The notes under the pieces are model-generated. The model was not told the origin of the DNA. It was given only the letters and a program-made list of their open reading frames with translations, and did not search any database. Of a stretch of DNA of 5,473 bases, positions 1-4,997 are shown one piece after another. The DNA comes from an uncultured Coriobacteriaceae bacterium (GTDB lineage: Bacteria; Actinomycetota; Coriobacteriia; Coriobacteriales; Atopobiaceae), in assembly GCA_900552935.1 (NCBI GenBank), contig USBN01000063.1:1-5473 (forward strand), in the 5' to 3' direction. Numbering within the stretch: the first letter of the stretch is position 1; each line of letters begins with the position of its first letter. A program made the position numbers and the translations under genes.

Positions 1-833
1 AGCGCATGCAGAACGGCGGCTGGTGCTTCGCGATGATCCCCGCGATCAAGAAGCTCTACACCGACAAGGACGACCAGATCGCCGCCCTGAAGCGTCACCT
101 CGAGTTCTACAACACGCACCCCTACGTGTCCGCGCCGGTCATCGGCGTCACGCTCGCCCTTGAGGAGGAGCGTGCTAACGGCGCCCCCATTGACGACGTC
201 GCCATCCAGGGCGTGAAGGTTGGCATGATGGGCCCGCTCGCCGGCGTCGGCGACCCGGCCTTCTGGTTCACCCTTCGCCCGATCCTCGGCGCCCTGGGCG
301 CTTCCATCGCGCTCTCCGGCAGCATCATGGGACCGCTTCTGTTCTTCTTCGCGTGGAACATCATCCGCTACGCGTTCCTGTGGTACACGCAGGAGTTTGG
401 CTACAAGGTGGGTTCCTCCATCGCCAAGGACCTCTCCGGCGGCCTCATGGGCAAGGTGACCGAGGGCGCCTCCATCCTCGGCATGTTCATCATCGGTTCG
501 CTCGTCGAGCGCTGGGTCTCGATCTCCTTCACCCCGATCGTTTCCCAGATCACGCAGTCCGAGGGCGCCTACATCGACTGGGCGAGCCTGCCCGCCGGTT
601 CTGAGGGCATCAAGGAAGCTCTGACGGCGTACAGCTCGATCGGCGCCACCGCGCTTGACCCGGTCAAGACCACCACGCTCCAGGCAAACCTCGACCAGCT
701 CATTCCTGGTCTCGCGGCTGTCGGCCTGACGCTTCTGGTCTGCAAGCTCCTCAAGAAGAAGGTCAGCCCGATCGTCATCATCCTTGCCCTGTTCGCCGTG
801 GGCATCGTGGGCCGTCTGCTCGGCTTCATGTAG
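1..833 (+). CDS. manZ: PTS mannose/fructose/sorbose-family IID subunit, 5'-partial
   Basis: This is the IID membrane component of a mannose-family phosphotransferase permease. With IIC it forms the sugar channel in the cytoplasmic membrane, and phosphate comes from IIAB. The reading frame is open to the left edge, and the codons before the first ATG (position 6) read like the family's E-R-M-Q segment, so that ATG is internal and roughly 30 N-terminal residues are missing. Visible family signatures are the stretch around GVTLALEEERANG, then GVKVGMMGPLAGVGDPAFW, a hydrophobic pair of segments from about residue 90 to 128, TEGASILG followed by a hydrophobic segment, and a C-terminal membrane segment after LLKKKVSP. 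The insert between the last two membrane regions is longer than in E. coli ManZ and resembles the longer Gram-positive versions. The substrate cannot be read from the sequence; mannose/glucose is likely because manO follows. IIC and IIAB should lie just upstream. Confidence 0.93.
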   Translation, partial: RMQNGGWCFAMIPAIKKLYTDKDDQIAALKRHLEFYNTHPYVSAPVIGVTLALEEERANGAPIDDVAIQGVKVGMMGPLAGVGDPAFWFTLRPILGALGASIALSGSIMGPLLFFFAWNIIRYAFLWYTQEFGYKVGSSIAKDLSGGLMGKVTEGASILGMFIIGSLVERWVSISFTPIVSQITQSEGAYIDWASLPAGSEGIKEALTAYSSIGATALDPVKTTTLQANLDQLIPGLAAVGLTLLVCKLLKKKVSPIVIILALFAVGIVGRLLGFM

Positions 834-860
834 GATATGAGACGCTCATAGCGTCCTAGC

Positions 861-900
861 AGGCCGCACCCCTGGCGCTAGCTGGTGGGTGCGGCCTTTT
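861..900 (+). terminator. Rho-independent terminator between PTS IID and manO
   Basis: GGCCGCACCC at 862-871 pairs perfectly with GGGTGCGGCC at 887-896, with one further A-T pair outside (861/897), a 15-nt loop and TTTT at 897-900. It lies 28 nt after the IID stop and ends 25 nt before the manO start. It should end most PTS transcripts and let only a fraction continue into manO. A smaller 6-bp hairpin (GACGCT 841-846 with AGCGTC 850-855) sits just before it. Confidence 0.8.
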
Positions 901-924
901 CGTCAAACGCCTAAGGAGACAAGC

Positions 925-1299
925 ATGGTCCAGTCTCAGAACACGAAGGTCGACTACACGGAGAGGGCCTCGTCGCTCTCTGGGCTCACCACCTATGGTG
1001 ACGTTATGGTTGGCGACCGCGCGTTCGAGTTTTACAACGAGCGCAACAAGGAGGATTTCATCCAGATCCCGTGGGATGAGGTCGACTACGTGGCCGCGGA
1101 GGTCCTGCCCGGGAAGAAGATCGCCCGATTCGCGATCTTTACCAAGGAAAATGGGCATTTCGACTTCTCGACGCGCGATAACAAGGCGACGCTGCGCGCC
1201 ATGAGGGAGCATCTTCCGGAGGACCTTCTGCAGAGGAGCCCGTCGCTCCTCGACGTTCTCAAGGCAGGCGTGCGGAGTTTGTCGCGTTTGGGCCGCTAG
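925..1299 (+). CDS. manO: DUF956 family protein (ManO), mannose-PTS associated
   Basis: This is a 124-residue soluble protein of the DUF956 family, which is typically encoded directly after mannose-type PTS subunits and is called ManO. Its biochemical role is not firmly established; a regulatory or accessory role for the PTS is usually assumed. Recognisable pieces are the segment VGDRAFEFYNERN at about 29-41, IQIPWDEVDYVAAEV at about 46-60, and RFAIFTKENGHFDFSTRD at about 68-85, followed by a helix with LRAMREHL. There is no signal peptide or membrane segment. The ATG at 925 is preceded by AAGGAG (913-918) with 6-nt spacing. The in-frame codon at 889 lies inside the terminator stem and adds residues unlike the family, so it was not used. 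It sits after the PTS IID gene but behind a terminator, so it is probably expressed at a lower level than the transporter. Confidence 0.88.
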   Translation: MVQSQNTKVDYTERASSLSGLTTYGDVMVGDRAFEFYNERNKEDFIQIPWDEVDYVAAEVLPGKKIARFAIFTKENGHFDFSTRDNKATLRAMREHLPEDLLQRSPSLLDVLKAGVRSLSRLGR

Positions 1300-1317
1300 C
1301 CCGCGAGGTGATATAAT
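1288..1317 (+). promoter_or_regulatory. Extended -10 promoter for the efp operon
   Basis: A perfect TATAAT is at 1312-1317. It is preceded by TGA at 1309-1311 (the TGN of an extended -10), and a partial -35 TTGGGC lies at 1288-1293 with an 18-nt spacer. The -35 overlaps the last codons of manO. Transcription would start near 1324 and give a leader of about 50 nt before efp. A small hairpin with a GAGA tetraloop (GCCC 1339-1342, GGGC 1347-1350) lies in that leader. This gives the housekeeping block its own promoter, separate from the PTS operon. Confidence 0.72.
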
Positions 1318-1374
1318 CCATCAGTCGTATGCGTAACGGCCCGAGAGGGCAGCAATAAGAAAGTGAGTCGCCAG

Positions 1375-1941
1375 ATGCAGCAGATCAGCACCGCCGAGTT
1401 CAAGAACGGCATGGGTCTCAAGATCAAGGACAAGATTTACACCCTCGTCGAGTTCCAGCACGTCAAGCCCGGTAAGGGTGGCGCCTTCGTCCGTTACAAG
1501 ATCAAGGACCTCCGCTCCGGCCGCGTCATCGGCGACCAGACCTGCAACGCTGGCTCTAAGTTCGACTCCGTCATGCTCTCCACCAAGGAGATGCAGTACC
1601 TCTACAACGACGGTGACAACTACTACTTCATGGACATGGAGACCTACGAGCAGATCCCCGTCCCCGCTGACTTCATCGGCGAGAACTCCAAGTGGCTCAA
1701 GGAGAACGACACCTGCCAGCTGATGTACGCTGACGATGACCTTCTCACCGTCCAGCCGCCGATGTTCATCGAGGTCGAGATCACCAAGACCGACCCTGGC
1801 TTCAAGGGTGACACCGTCCAGGGCGGCGGCAAGCCTGCCACCGTCGAGACCGGCGCTGTCATCCAGGTCCCGATGTACCTCAACGAGGGCGAAGTCATCA
1901 AGGTCGACACTCGCGAGGGCAAGTTCGTCGCGCGTGTCTAG
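1375..1941 (+). CDS. efp: Translation elongation factor P
   Basis: EF-P is a tRNA-shaped cytoplasmic factor that binds between the P and E sites and relieves ribosomes stalled on consecutive prolines. The full three-domain length (188 residues) is present. Domain I begins ISTAEFKNGMGLKIKD. The functional loop HVKPGKGGAF places a lysine at residue 34, the position modified in E. coli EF-P. The middle domain contains YLYNDGDNYYFMD. The C-terminal domain carries the signature TDPGFKGDT...GGKPAT followed by TGAVIQVP and VIKVDTREGKFVARV. The ATG at 1375 is preferred because it gives the family's usual length and puts a weak GTGAG-like ribosome site at about 1363-1367. A GTG at 1363 would add four residues and cannot be ruled out. 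No epmA/epmB-like modification gene is visible in this window. It is first in an operon-like run with asp23, nusB and xseB. Confidence 0.95.
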   Translation: MQQISTAEFKNGMGLKIKDKIYTLVEFQHVKPGKGGAFVRYKIKDLRSGRVIGDQTCNAGSKFDSVMLSTKEMQYLYNDGDNYYFMDMETYEQIPVPADFIGENSKWLKENDTCQLMYADDDLLTVQPPMFIEVEITKTDPGFKGDTVQGGGKPATVETGAVIQVPMYLNEGEVIKVDTREGKFVARV

Positions 1942-1952
1942 CACAAACCCAC

Positions 1953-1974
1953 GGCCACGCCACCCGGCGTGGCC
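1953..1974 (+). terminator. Intercistronic stem-loop after efp (weak terminator or processing site)
   Basis: GGCCACGCC (1953-1961) and GGCGTGGCC (1966-1974) form a perfect 9-bp stem with a 4-nt loop, 11 nt after the efp stop. The bases after it (TCACTTCCCTC) have no T tract, so full rho-independent termination is doubtful. It may lower read-through into asp23 or protect the 3' end of the abundant efp message. Confidence 0.45.
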
Positions 1975-2001
1975 TCACTTCCCTCATGGAAAGGGGCAGG
2001 C

Positions 2002-2364
2002 ATGAGCAATGAGCTGAGAATCGCCGGCATGGGCGTGTCGAAGAACGTCATCTCCCAGATTGTGGGCACTGCCGCGGAGAAGGTCGAGGGTGTCGCTGCC
2101 ATCTATGGTCAGGACATCGCGCGCGGCCTCATCGCCATGCTCACGTCCAAGCCCCAGCCCACCACCAACGCCGTCGAGTGCTCGGTCGCGGATGACGACT
2201 CCCTCGTCATTACCGTTCGTCTCGTCGTGTTCTTCGGCTACCCGTTCACCAAGCTGGCCGCCGAGGTCCGTTCTGCCGTCGCCAACGCCGTTGACGCGCA
2301 GATTGGCGTTCGCGTCTCGAGCATTGACGTCTGCATCGACGAACTCATCTTTCCCAAGGAGTAG
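2002..2364 (+). CDS. Asp23/Gls24 family protein
   Basis: This is a 120-residue protein of the Asp23/Gls24 (DUF322, YqhY/YloU-like) family. The N-terminal GVSKNVISQIVGTAAEKVEGVAAIYG (about 11-36) is the family pattern. It is followed by a beta-rich part with VRLVVFFGYPFTKLAAEVRSAV and the C-terminal VSSIDVCIDEL that matches the usual V..V.V.V..v end. It is soluble with no signal peptide. Family members are linked to envelope stress, alkaline shock or fatty-acid metabolism; the exact role is not known. Placement directly before nusB is the same neighbourhood as Bacillus yqhY-nusB, which supports the YqhY-like branch. The ATG at 2002 follows GGAAAGGGG (1988-1996) with 5-nt spacing; an in-frame GTG at 1969 lies in the upstream hairpin arm and was rejected. 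The stop is 5 nt before the nusB start. Confidence 0.87.
   Translation: MSNELRIAGMGVSKNVISQIVGTAAEKVEGVAAIYGQDIARGLIAMLTSKPQPTTNAVECSVADDDSLVITVRLVVFFGYPFTKLAAEVRSAVANAVDAQIGVRVSSIDVCIDELIFPKE
2356..2361 (+). promoter_or_regulatory. Ribosome binding site that fixes the TTG start of nusB
   Basis: AAGGAG at 2356-2361 lies 8 nt before the TTG at 2370 and overlaps the last codons of the Asp23-family gene. It is the only good Shine-Dalgarno here. No ATG or GTG in the nusB frame has comparable spacing, so the rare TTG start is well supported and suggests translational coupling. Confidence 0.75.
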
Positions 2365-2369
2365 GTCCC

Positions 2370-2981
2370 TTGTCTTCTAGCTCTCGTATCGTCGGGCGCA
2401 CGCTCGCCCGCTGCCAGGCCCTTCAGCTGCTCTTCCAGGCCGAGGCCTGTGGCCGCAGCGTCGCCGATGTCCTCGCTGGTGACTATGTGCTCTCCGAGGG
2501 TCCCCTCGTTGAGTACGGCGAGCAGCTCGCTCGCGGTACCGATGAGCATTGCGCCGAGCTCGACCACGTCCTTTCCGGCGCCGCTCGCAACTGGAGCATC
2601 TCCCGTATGTCCGCGACGGACCGCAACCTTCTGCGCGTCGCCCTGTACGAGATTCTCTTCGAGGATGATGTCGACAAGGCCGTCAGCATCGACGAGTGCG
2701 TCGAGCTTGCGAAGGCCTTTGGCAGCTCGGACGAGTCTTCGCGTTTCGTGAACGGCGTTCTCGGCCGTGTCGCCGCGGACATCGACAACGGTGTTGATGT
2801 GATCGAGGCCGCTCGCAAGAACTACGAGGACTCCGCCGCGGAGCTTGCCTCCGCCGCCTATGGCGACGAGGATGACCGCGAATACGCCTCGGAAGAAGCC
2901 TTCGCGCCTGAGCGCGAGGACTTCTACGATGCCGATTACAAGGCCTCTGACGTGCCCGAGTGGGCCCGAGAGGGCGAGTAA
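2370..2981 (+). CDS. nusB: Transcription antitermination factor NusB with acidic C-terminal extension
   Basis: NusB pairs with NusE (ribosomal protein S10) on boxA RNA in the antitermination complex that transcribes rRNA operons. The all-helical core runs from about residue 6 to 140: RTLARCQALQLLFQAEA at the N-terminus, ISRMSATDRNLLRVALYEILF at about 77-97, then VSIDECVELAKAFGSSDESSRFVNGVLGRVA at about 105-135, which is the family's strongest signature. The predicted protein is 203 residues, whereas NusB is usually about 130-160. The extra tail from about residue 140 is low in hydrophobic residues and strongly acidic (for example YGDEDDREYASEEAF) and looks disordered. The start is TTG, chosen because AAGGAG lies 8 nt upstream and residues begin directly with the expected basic helix. 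It follows the Asp23-family gene by 5 nt and precedes xseB by 2 nt. Confidence 0.92.
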   Translation: MSSSSRIVGRTLARCQALQLLFQAEACGRSVADVLAGDYVLSEGPLVEYGEQLARGTDEHCAELDHVLSGAARNWSISRMSATDRNLLRVALYEILFEDDVDKAVSIDECVELAKAFGSSDESSRFVNGVLGRVAADIDNGVDVIEAARKNYEDSAAELASAAYGDEDDREYASEEAFAPEREDFYDADYKASDVPEWAREGE

Positions 2982-2983
2982 CC

Positions 2984-3202
2984 ATGGCTTCTAAGCCGGA
3001 CACCTCGAGCTACGAGCGCTTTTCGGACGTGACTGATCGTCTCGACGAGATCGTTGCCGCGGTGCGCGACAAGGGCACCTCGCTCGAGCGCTCGCTTGAC
3101 CTGTTCGACGAGGCCATCGCTCTTGGCACGAGGGCCGTTGACCTGGTCGACAAGGCCGCCTTCTCCCCCGAGGAGCGCGAGCGCCTAGTCGACAAAAGTT
3201 GA
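2984..3202 (+). CDS. xseB: Exodeoxyribonuclease VII small subunit
   Basis: XseB is the small subunit of exonuclease VII. It coats the helical part of the catalytic subunit XseA in an enzyme that degrades single-stranded DNA into acid-soluble pieces. The 72-residue product has the family's two-helix pattern: FSDVTDRLDEIVAAVRDKG (about 13-31) then SLERSLDLFDEAIALGTRAVDLVD (about 33-56), ending in SPEERERL. The length is within the family range. The ATG at 2984 is 2 nt after the nusB stop, with GAGAGGG (2968-2974) as ribosome site inside the end of nusB, so the two are coupled. The last serine codon and the TGA stop (3200-3202) lie inside a perfect palindromic repeat, so the C-terminus may have been reset by insertion of that repeat. 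The partner xseA is not adjacent and must lie elsewhere in the genome. Confidence 0.85.
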   Translation: MASKPDTSSYERFSDVTDRLDEIVAAVRDKGTSLERSLDLFDEAIALGTRAVDLVDKAAFSPEERERLVDKS

Positions 3203-3226
3203 CAAAGGGACTGTCCCTTTGTCAAC
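3198..3226. repeat. Perfect 29-bp palindrome (REP-like), first of a pair
   Basis: GTTGACAAAGGGAC (3198-3211) and GTCCCTTTGTCAAC (3213-3226) are exact reverse complements around a single central T. Its left arm contains the xseB stop codon. Palindromes of this kind (GGGAC-N-GTCCC flanked by AAA/TTT) are, from memory, dispersed repeats in gut Firmicutes and Coriobacteriia, in some cases linked to REP-type Y1 transposases; this is recollection, not a search. It could also act as a bidirectional transcript hairpin. Confidence 0.85.
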
Positions 3227-3254
3227 CTGAAATAGGTACAGTCCCTTTTTCAGG
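3226..3254. repeat. Imperfect 29-bp palindrome, second of the pair
   Basis: CCTGAAATAGGTAC (3226-3239) and GTCCCTTTTTCAGG (3241-3254) pair at 12 of 14 positions around a central A. It shares base 3226 with the preceding perfect palindrome and repeats its right-arm core GTCCCTTT (3213-3220 and 3241-3248). Equal length, single-base centre and shared core indicate two related elements side by side, not one chance hairpin. Confidence 0.78.
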
Positions 3255-3293
3255 TCTGGCAAGTGGCCTTGCCGTACAATTTGCGAAGTAACC

Positions 3294-3319
3294 AAGCGAG
3301 CCGCGATTGCGGCTCGTTT
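3294..3319 (+). terminator. Likely terminator of the efp-asp23-nusB-xseB operon
   Basis: AAGCGAGCCGC (3294-3304) pairs with GCGGCTCGTTT (3309-3319) over 11 positions including one G-U, closed by a GATT tetraloop. The T run is only three bases and belongs to the stem, so the terminator is of moderate quality. A short hairpin (GGCAAG 3258-3263, CTTGCC 3268-3273) precedes it. Confidence 0.6.
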
Positions 3320-3370
3320 GCTATCTAGAGGGGGAGTGTCGCGTCCAACAGAGGGGTAGGGGTGTGCTGC

Positions 3371-3430
3371 TCGCTCGTATCCCGTGTCCGTCGCTCATCT
3401 CGCGCGTTCGTCGCTCCTATCCAAGCTATT
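3371..3430 (+). repeat. Three tandem 20-bp degenerate direct repeats
   Basis: Units begin with TCGCTC at 3371, 3391 and 3411, exactly 20 bases apart. Units 1 and 2 match at 15 of 20 positions. Units 1 and 3 match at 11 of the first 12 and then diverge. The approximate consensus is TCGCTCNTATCCCGNGTTCG. A period close to two helical turns would place the repeats on one face of the DNA, as for iterated protein-binding sites, but the binding protein is unknown and decay from a coding sequence is also possible. Confidence 0.6.
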
Positions 3431-3539
3431 TGTCTGGTTTATGTTGTGCGTCTCCGTTCACGCTTGAAAACCGTACGTTCGCCAATCGGCACAATTCCTG
3501 CCTTGATTCGAACAAGAAGTATGGTTTCATATGGAATAA

Positions 3540-3564
3540 CAAACTAATTGTTTGGTTTGCAAAC
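3540..3564. promoter_or_regulatory. Cluster of four CAAAC/GTTTG half-sites (operator-like)
   Basis: CAAAC (3540-3544), GTTTG (3550-3554), GTTTG (3555-3559) and CAAAC (3560-3564) form two inverted repeats back to back. The second is the perfect 10-bp palindrome GTTTGCAAAC and the first has a TAATT spacer. The cluster ends 68 bases before the dpaL start in the most AT-rich part of the window. It looks like an operator for a dimeric regulator controlling the catabolic genes; the regulator is not in the window. Confidence 0.5.
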
Positions 3565-3620
3565 AAATAGTCGGTCATTCGGCGGGTGATGTTCCCGCTG
3601 TGCTAGTCGGTCGCGACGGA

Positions 3621-3625
3621 AAGGA
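3621..3625 (+). promoter_or_regulatory. Ribosome binding site that fixes the GTG start of dpaL
   Basis: AAGGA at 3621-3625, inside the purine-rich GGAAAGGA from 3618, lies 7 nt before the GTG at 3633. The in-frame TTG at 3552 lies within the half-site cluster, has no ribosome site, and would add 27 residues unlike the family. Confidence 0.75.
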
Positions 3626-3632
3626 CGCAAAC

Positions 3633-4847
3633 GTGAGCGAGAGGATCGAATGGGCCGTTAACGAGATGCCCAAGAGCGATGACGCGCACCTCGGCATTAT
3701 GTCCCTGGAGAACGTCAAGAAGGCCCGCGCCTTCCACGAGAGCTTCCCCCAGTATTCTGTGACGCCGCTTGCTTGTCTCGATCAGCAGGCCAAGCGCCTC
3801 GGTATCGCCGGCCTTGCCGTGAAGGACGAGTCGTATCGCTTCGGCCTCAACGCCTTCAAGGTCCTCGGCGGCTCCTTCGCGATGGCCAACTACATCGCTG
3901 ACGAGACCAACAAGGACGTCGCGGATTGCACCTACGATTACCTCACCTCCGACGAGCTCGCTCGCGACTTCGGCCAGGCCACCTTCTTCACCGCCACTGA
4001 CGGCAACCATGGCCGCGGTGTTGCCTGGGCTGCCAACAAGCTCGGCCAGAAGGCCGTCGTCCACATGCCCAAGGGCTCCACGAAGCCCCGCTTCGATAAC
4101 ATCGCCGCTGAGGGTGCCAAGGTCACCATCGAGGAGGTCAACTACGACGAGTGCGTCCGCATGGCTGCCGCCGAGGCTGACGCCTGCGATCGCGGGGTGA
4201 TCGTCCAGGACACCGCCTGGGAGGGCTACGAGAAGATCCCGTCCTGGATCATGGAGGGCTACGGCACCATGGCCTCAGAGGCTGCCGAGCAGCTTGCCGA
4301 GGCTGGCGTCGCGCGCCCGACCCACGTCTTCGTCCAGGCTGGCGTCGGTTCGCTCGCCGGTGCCGTCGTGGGCTACTTCACCAACCTCTTCCCGGACAAT
4401 CCGCCCATCTTCGTCGTTGCCGAGTGCGCCCCGGCCGCGTGCCTCTACAAGGGTGCCAAGGCTGGCGACGGCGAGCCCCGCATCGTCGGCGGCGACATGC
4501 CGTCCATCATGGCCGGCCTCTGCTGCGGCGAGCCCAACATCCTCGGCTGGGACATCCTGCGCAACCACGTTCGCGCCTTCGTCTCCTGCCCTGACTGGGT
4601 GACCGCCCGCGGCATGCGCGTCCTCGGCGCCCCCGAGAAGGGCGACCCGCGCGTCATTTCCGGCGAGTCCGGCGCCGTCACGAGCGGCCTCGTCATGACG
4701 CTCATGCAGGACCCGGAGTACGCCGAGCTCAAGGAGGCTATCGGCCTCGACGAGACCAGCTCCGTCCTGTGCTTCTCCACCGAGGGCGACACTGATCCCG
4801 AGCAGTATCGCAGGATCGTCTGGGAGGGCGAGTACCCCACCTTCTAG
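3633..4847 (+). CDS. dpaL: Diaminopropionate ammonia-lyase (DpaL/YgeX)
   Basis: This is a PLP-dependent fold-type II enzyme that converts 2,3-diaminopropionate to pyruvate and two ammonia in the cytoplasm. The 404-residue product is close to E. coli YgeX (398). Visible family features are TPLACLDQQA, KDESYRFGLNAFKVLGG with the PLP lysine at residue 76, TATDGNHGRGVAWAA with the asparagine/glycine loop and an aspartate (residue 123) matching the catalytic Asp of E. coli, VVHMPKGS, VQDTAWEGYEKIPSWIMEGY with the second catalytic aspartate (193), the phosphate-binding glycine loop QAGVGSLAGAV, GGDMPSIMAGLCCGEPN, ISGESGAV, and CFSTEGDTDP near the end. The start is GTG with AAGGA 7 nt upstream. It follows an unusually structured junction and precedes ygeY by 150 bases, as in purine/urate-catabolic clusters of gut anaerobes. 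The frame is intact with all key residues. Confidence 0.95.
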   Translation: MSERIEWAVNEMPKSDDAHLGIMSLENVKKARAFHESFPQYSVTPLACLDQQAKRLGIAGLAVKDESYRFGLNAFKVLGGSFAMANYIADETNKDVADCTYDYLTSDELARDFGQATFFTATDGNHGRGVAWAANKLGQKAVVHMPKGSTKPRFDNIAAEGAKVTIEEVNYDECVRMAAAEADACDRGVIVQDTAWEGYEKIPSWIMEGYGTMASEAAEQLAEAGVARPTHVFVQAGVGSLAGAVVGYFTNLFPDNPPIFVVAECAPAACLYKGAKAGDGEPRIVGGDMPSIMAGLCCGEPNILGWDILRNHVRAFVSCPDWVTARGMRVLGAPEKGDPRVISGESGAVTSGLVMTLMQDPEYAELKEAIGLDETSSVLCFSTEGDTDPEQYRRIVWEGEYPTF

Positions 4848-4862
4848 GGCGCTCCGCTCTAC

Positions 4863-4901
4863 CCGGGTCTCATCGCGAGAGCTTCTTTCGCGCAGGCCCG
4901 G
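4863..4901 (+). other. Long two-part stem-loop between dpaL and ygeY
   Basis: The outer stem CCGGGTCT (4863-4870) pairs with AGGCCCGG (4894-4901) with one G-U. The inner stem CGCGAGAG (4874-4881) pairs with CTTTCGCG (4885-4892) with one G-U, closed by a CTT loop. The internal loop is CAT on one side and a single C on the other. No T tract follows, so it is more likely an RNA-stability or processing element, or a partial terminator, than a full stop. The remaining spacer to ygeY (4902-4997) shows only a weak 5-bp hairpin (4933-4937 with 4948-4952). Confidence 0.6.
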
Positions 4902-4997
4902 CCTCACCGCGAGGACTTCCTTACTAACTGCGGGCGCTCCAGATGCGGCGCCAAGTGATTCCAGGTAAAAGGGCCATCCAACAGAAAGGTTGAAGAC

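Larger units (their letters stand above)
3320..3632. other. Non-coding leader/junction upstream of dpaL
   Basis: This is a 313-base stretch without a credible gene. Its first part is GC-rich with G runs (3330-3361) and three 20-bp direct repeats (3371-3430). Bases from about 3421 to 3570 are clearly more AT-rich than any gene in the window and end in a half-site cluster (3540-3564). A weak promoter possibility is TTCGAA (3507-3512) with TATGGA (3530-3535) at 17-nt spacing, which I do not regard as established. Short open frames here, such as 3307-3570, lack a good ribosome site and recognisable composition. I see no tRNA, T-box or riboswitch pattern. Confidence 0.6.

Noticed and set aside
6..8. 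ATG at position 6 as the true start of the IID gene
   Set aside because: The preceding codons are open and fit the family's conserved segment before this Met, and about 30 expected N-terminal residues are missing, so the gene is truncated by the window edge.
1363..1374. GTG start four codons upstream for EF-P
   Set aside because: It would give 192 residues with a non-family MSRQ prefix, and its nearest purine-rich site (GAGAGG 1343-1348) is 14 nt away. It was kept only as an alternative.
1321..1944. 207-codon open frame on the minus strand opposite efp
   Set aside because: It is antisense to a clear EF-P gene, composed mainly of Leu, Val, Asp and Glu as expected from reversed GC-rich codons, and has no recognisable domain.
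3199..3204. TTGACA in the palindrome read as a consensus -35 box
   Set aside because: No -10-like hexamer lies 16-19 bases downstream on either strand. The match follows from the palindrome sequence itself.
3371..3430. Possible CRISPR array
   Set aside because: The repeats are contiguous 20-mers with no spacers between them, degenerate, only three in number, and no cas gene is present.
3307..3570. Short plus-strand open frames in the dpaL leader (87 and 61 codons)
   Set aside because: Starts are TTG/GTG without a good ribosome site, one start overlaps the terminator stem, composition is unlike the neighbouring genes, and the region is better explained as regulatory DNA.
3552..3632. Upstream TTG start that would extend DpaL by 27 residues
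   Set aside because: There is no ribosome site before it, it lies inside the half-site cluster, and the added residues do not resemble the family. The GTG at 3633 has AAGGA at 7 nt.
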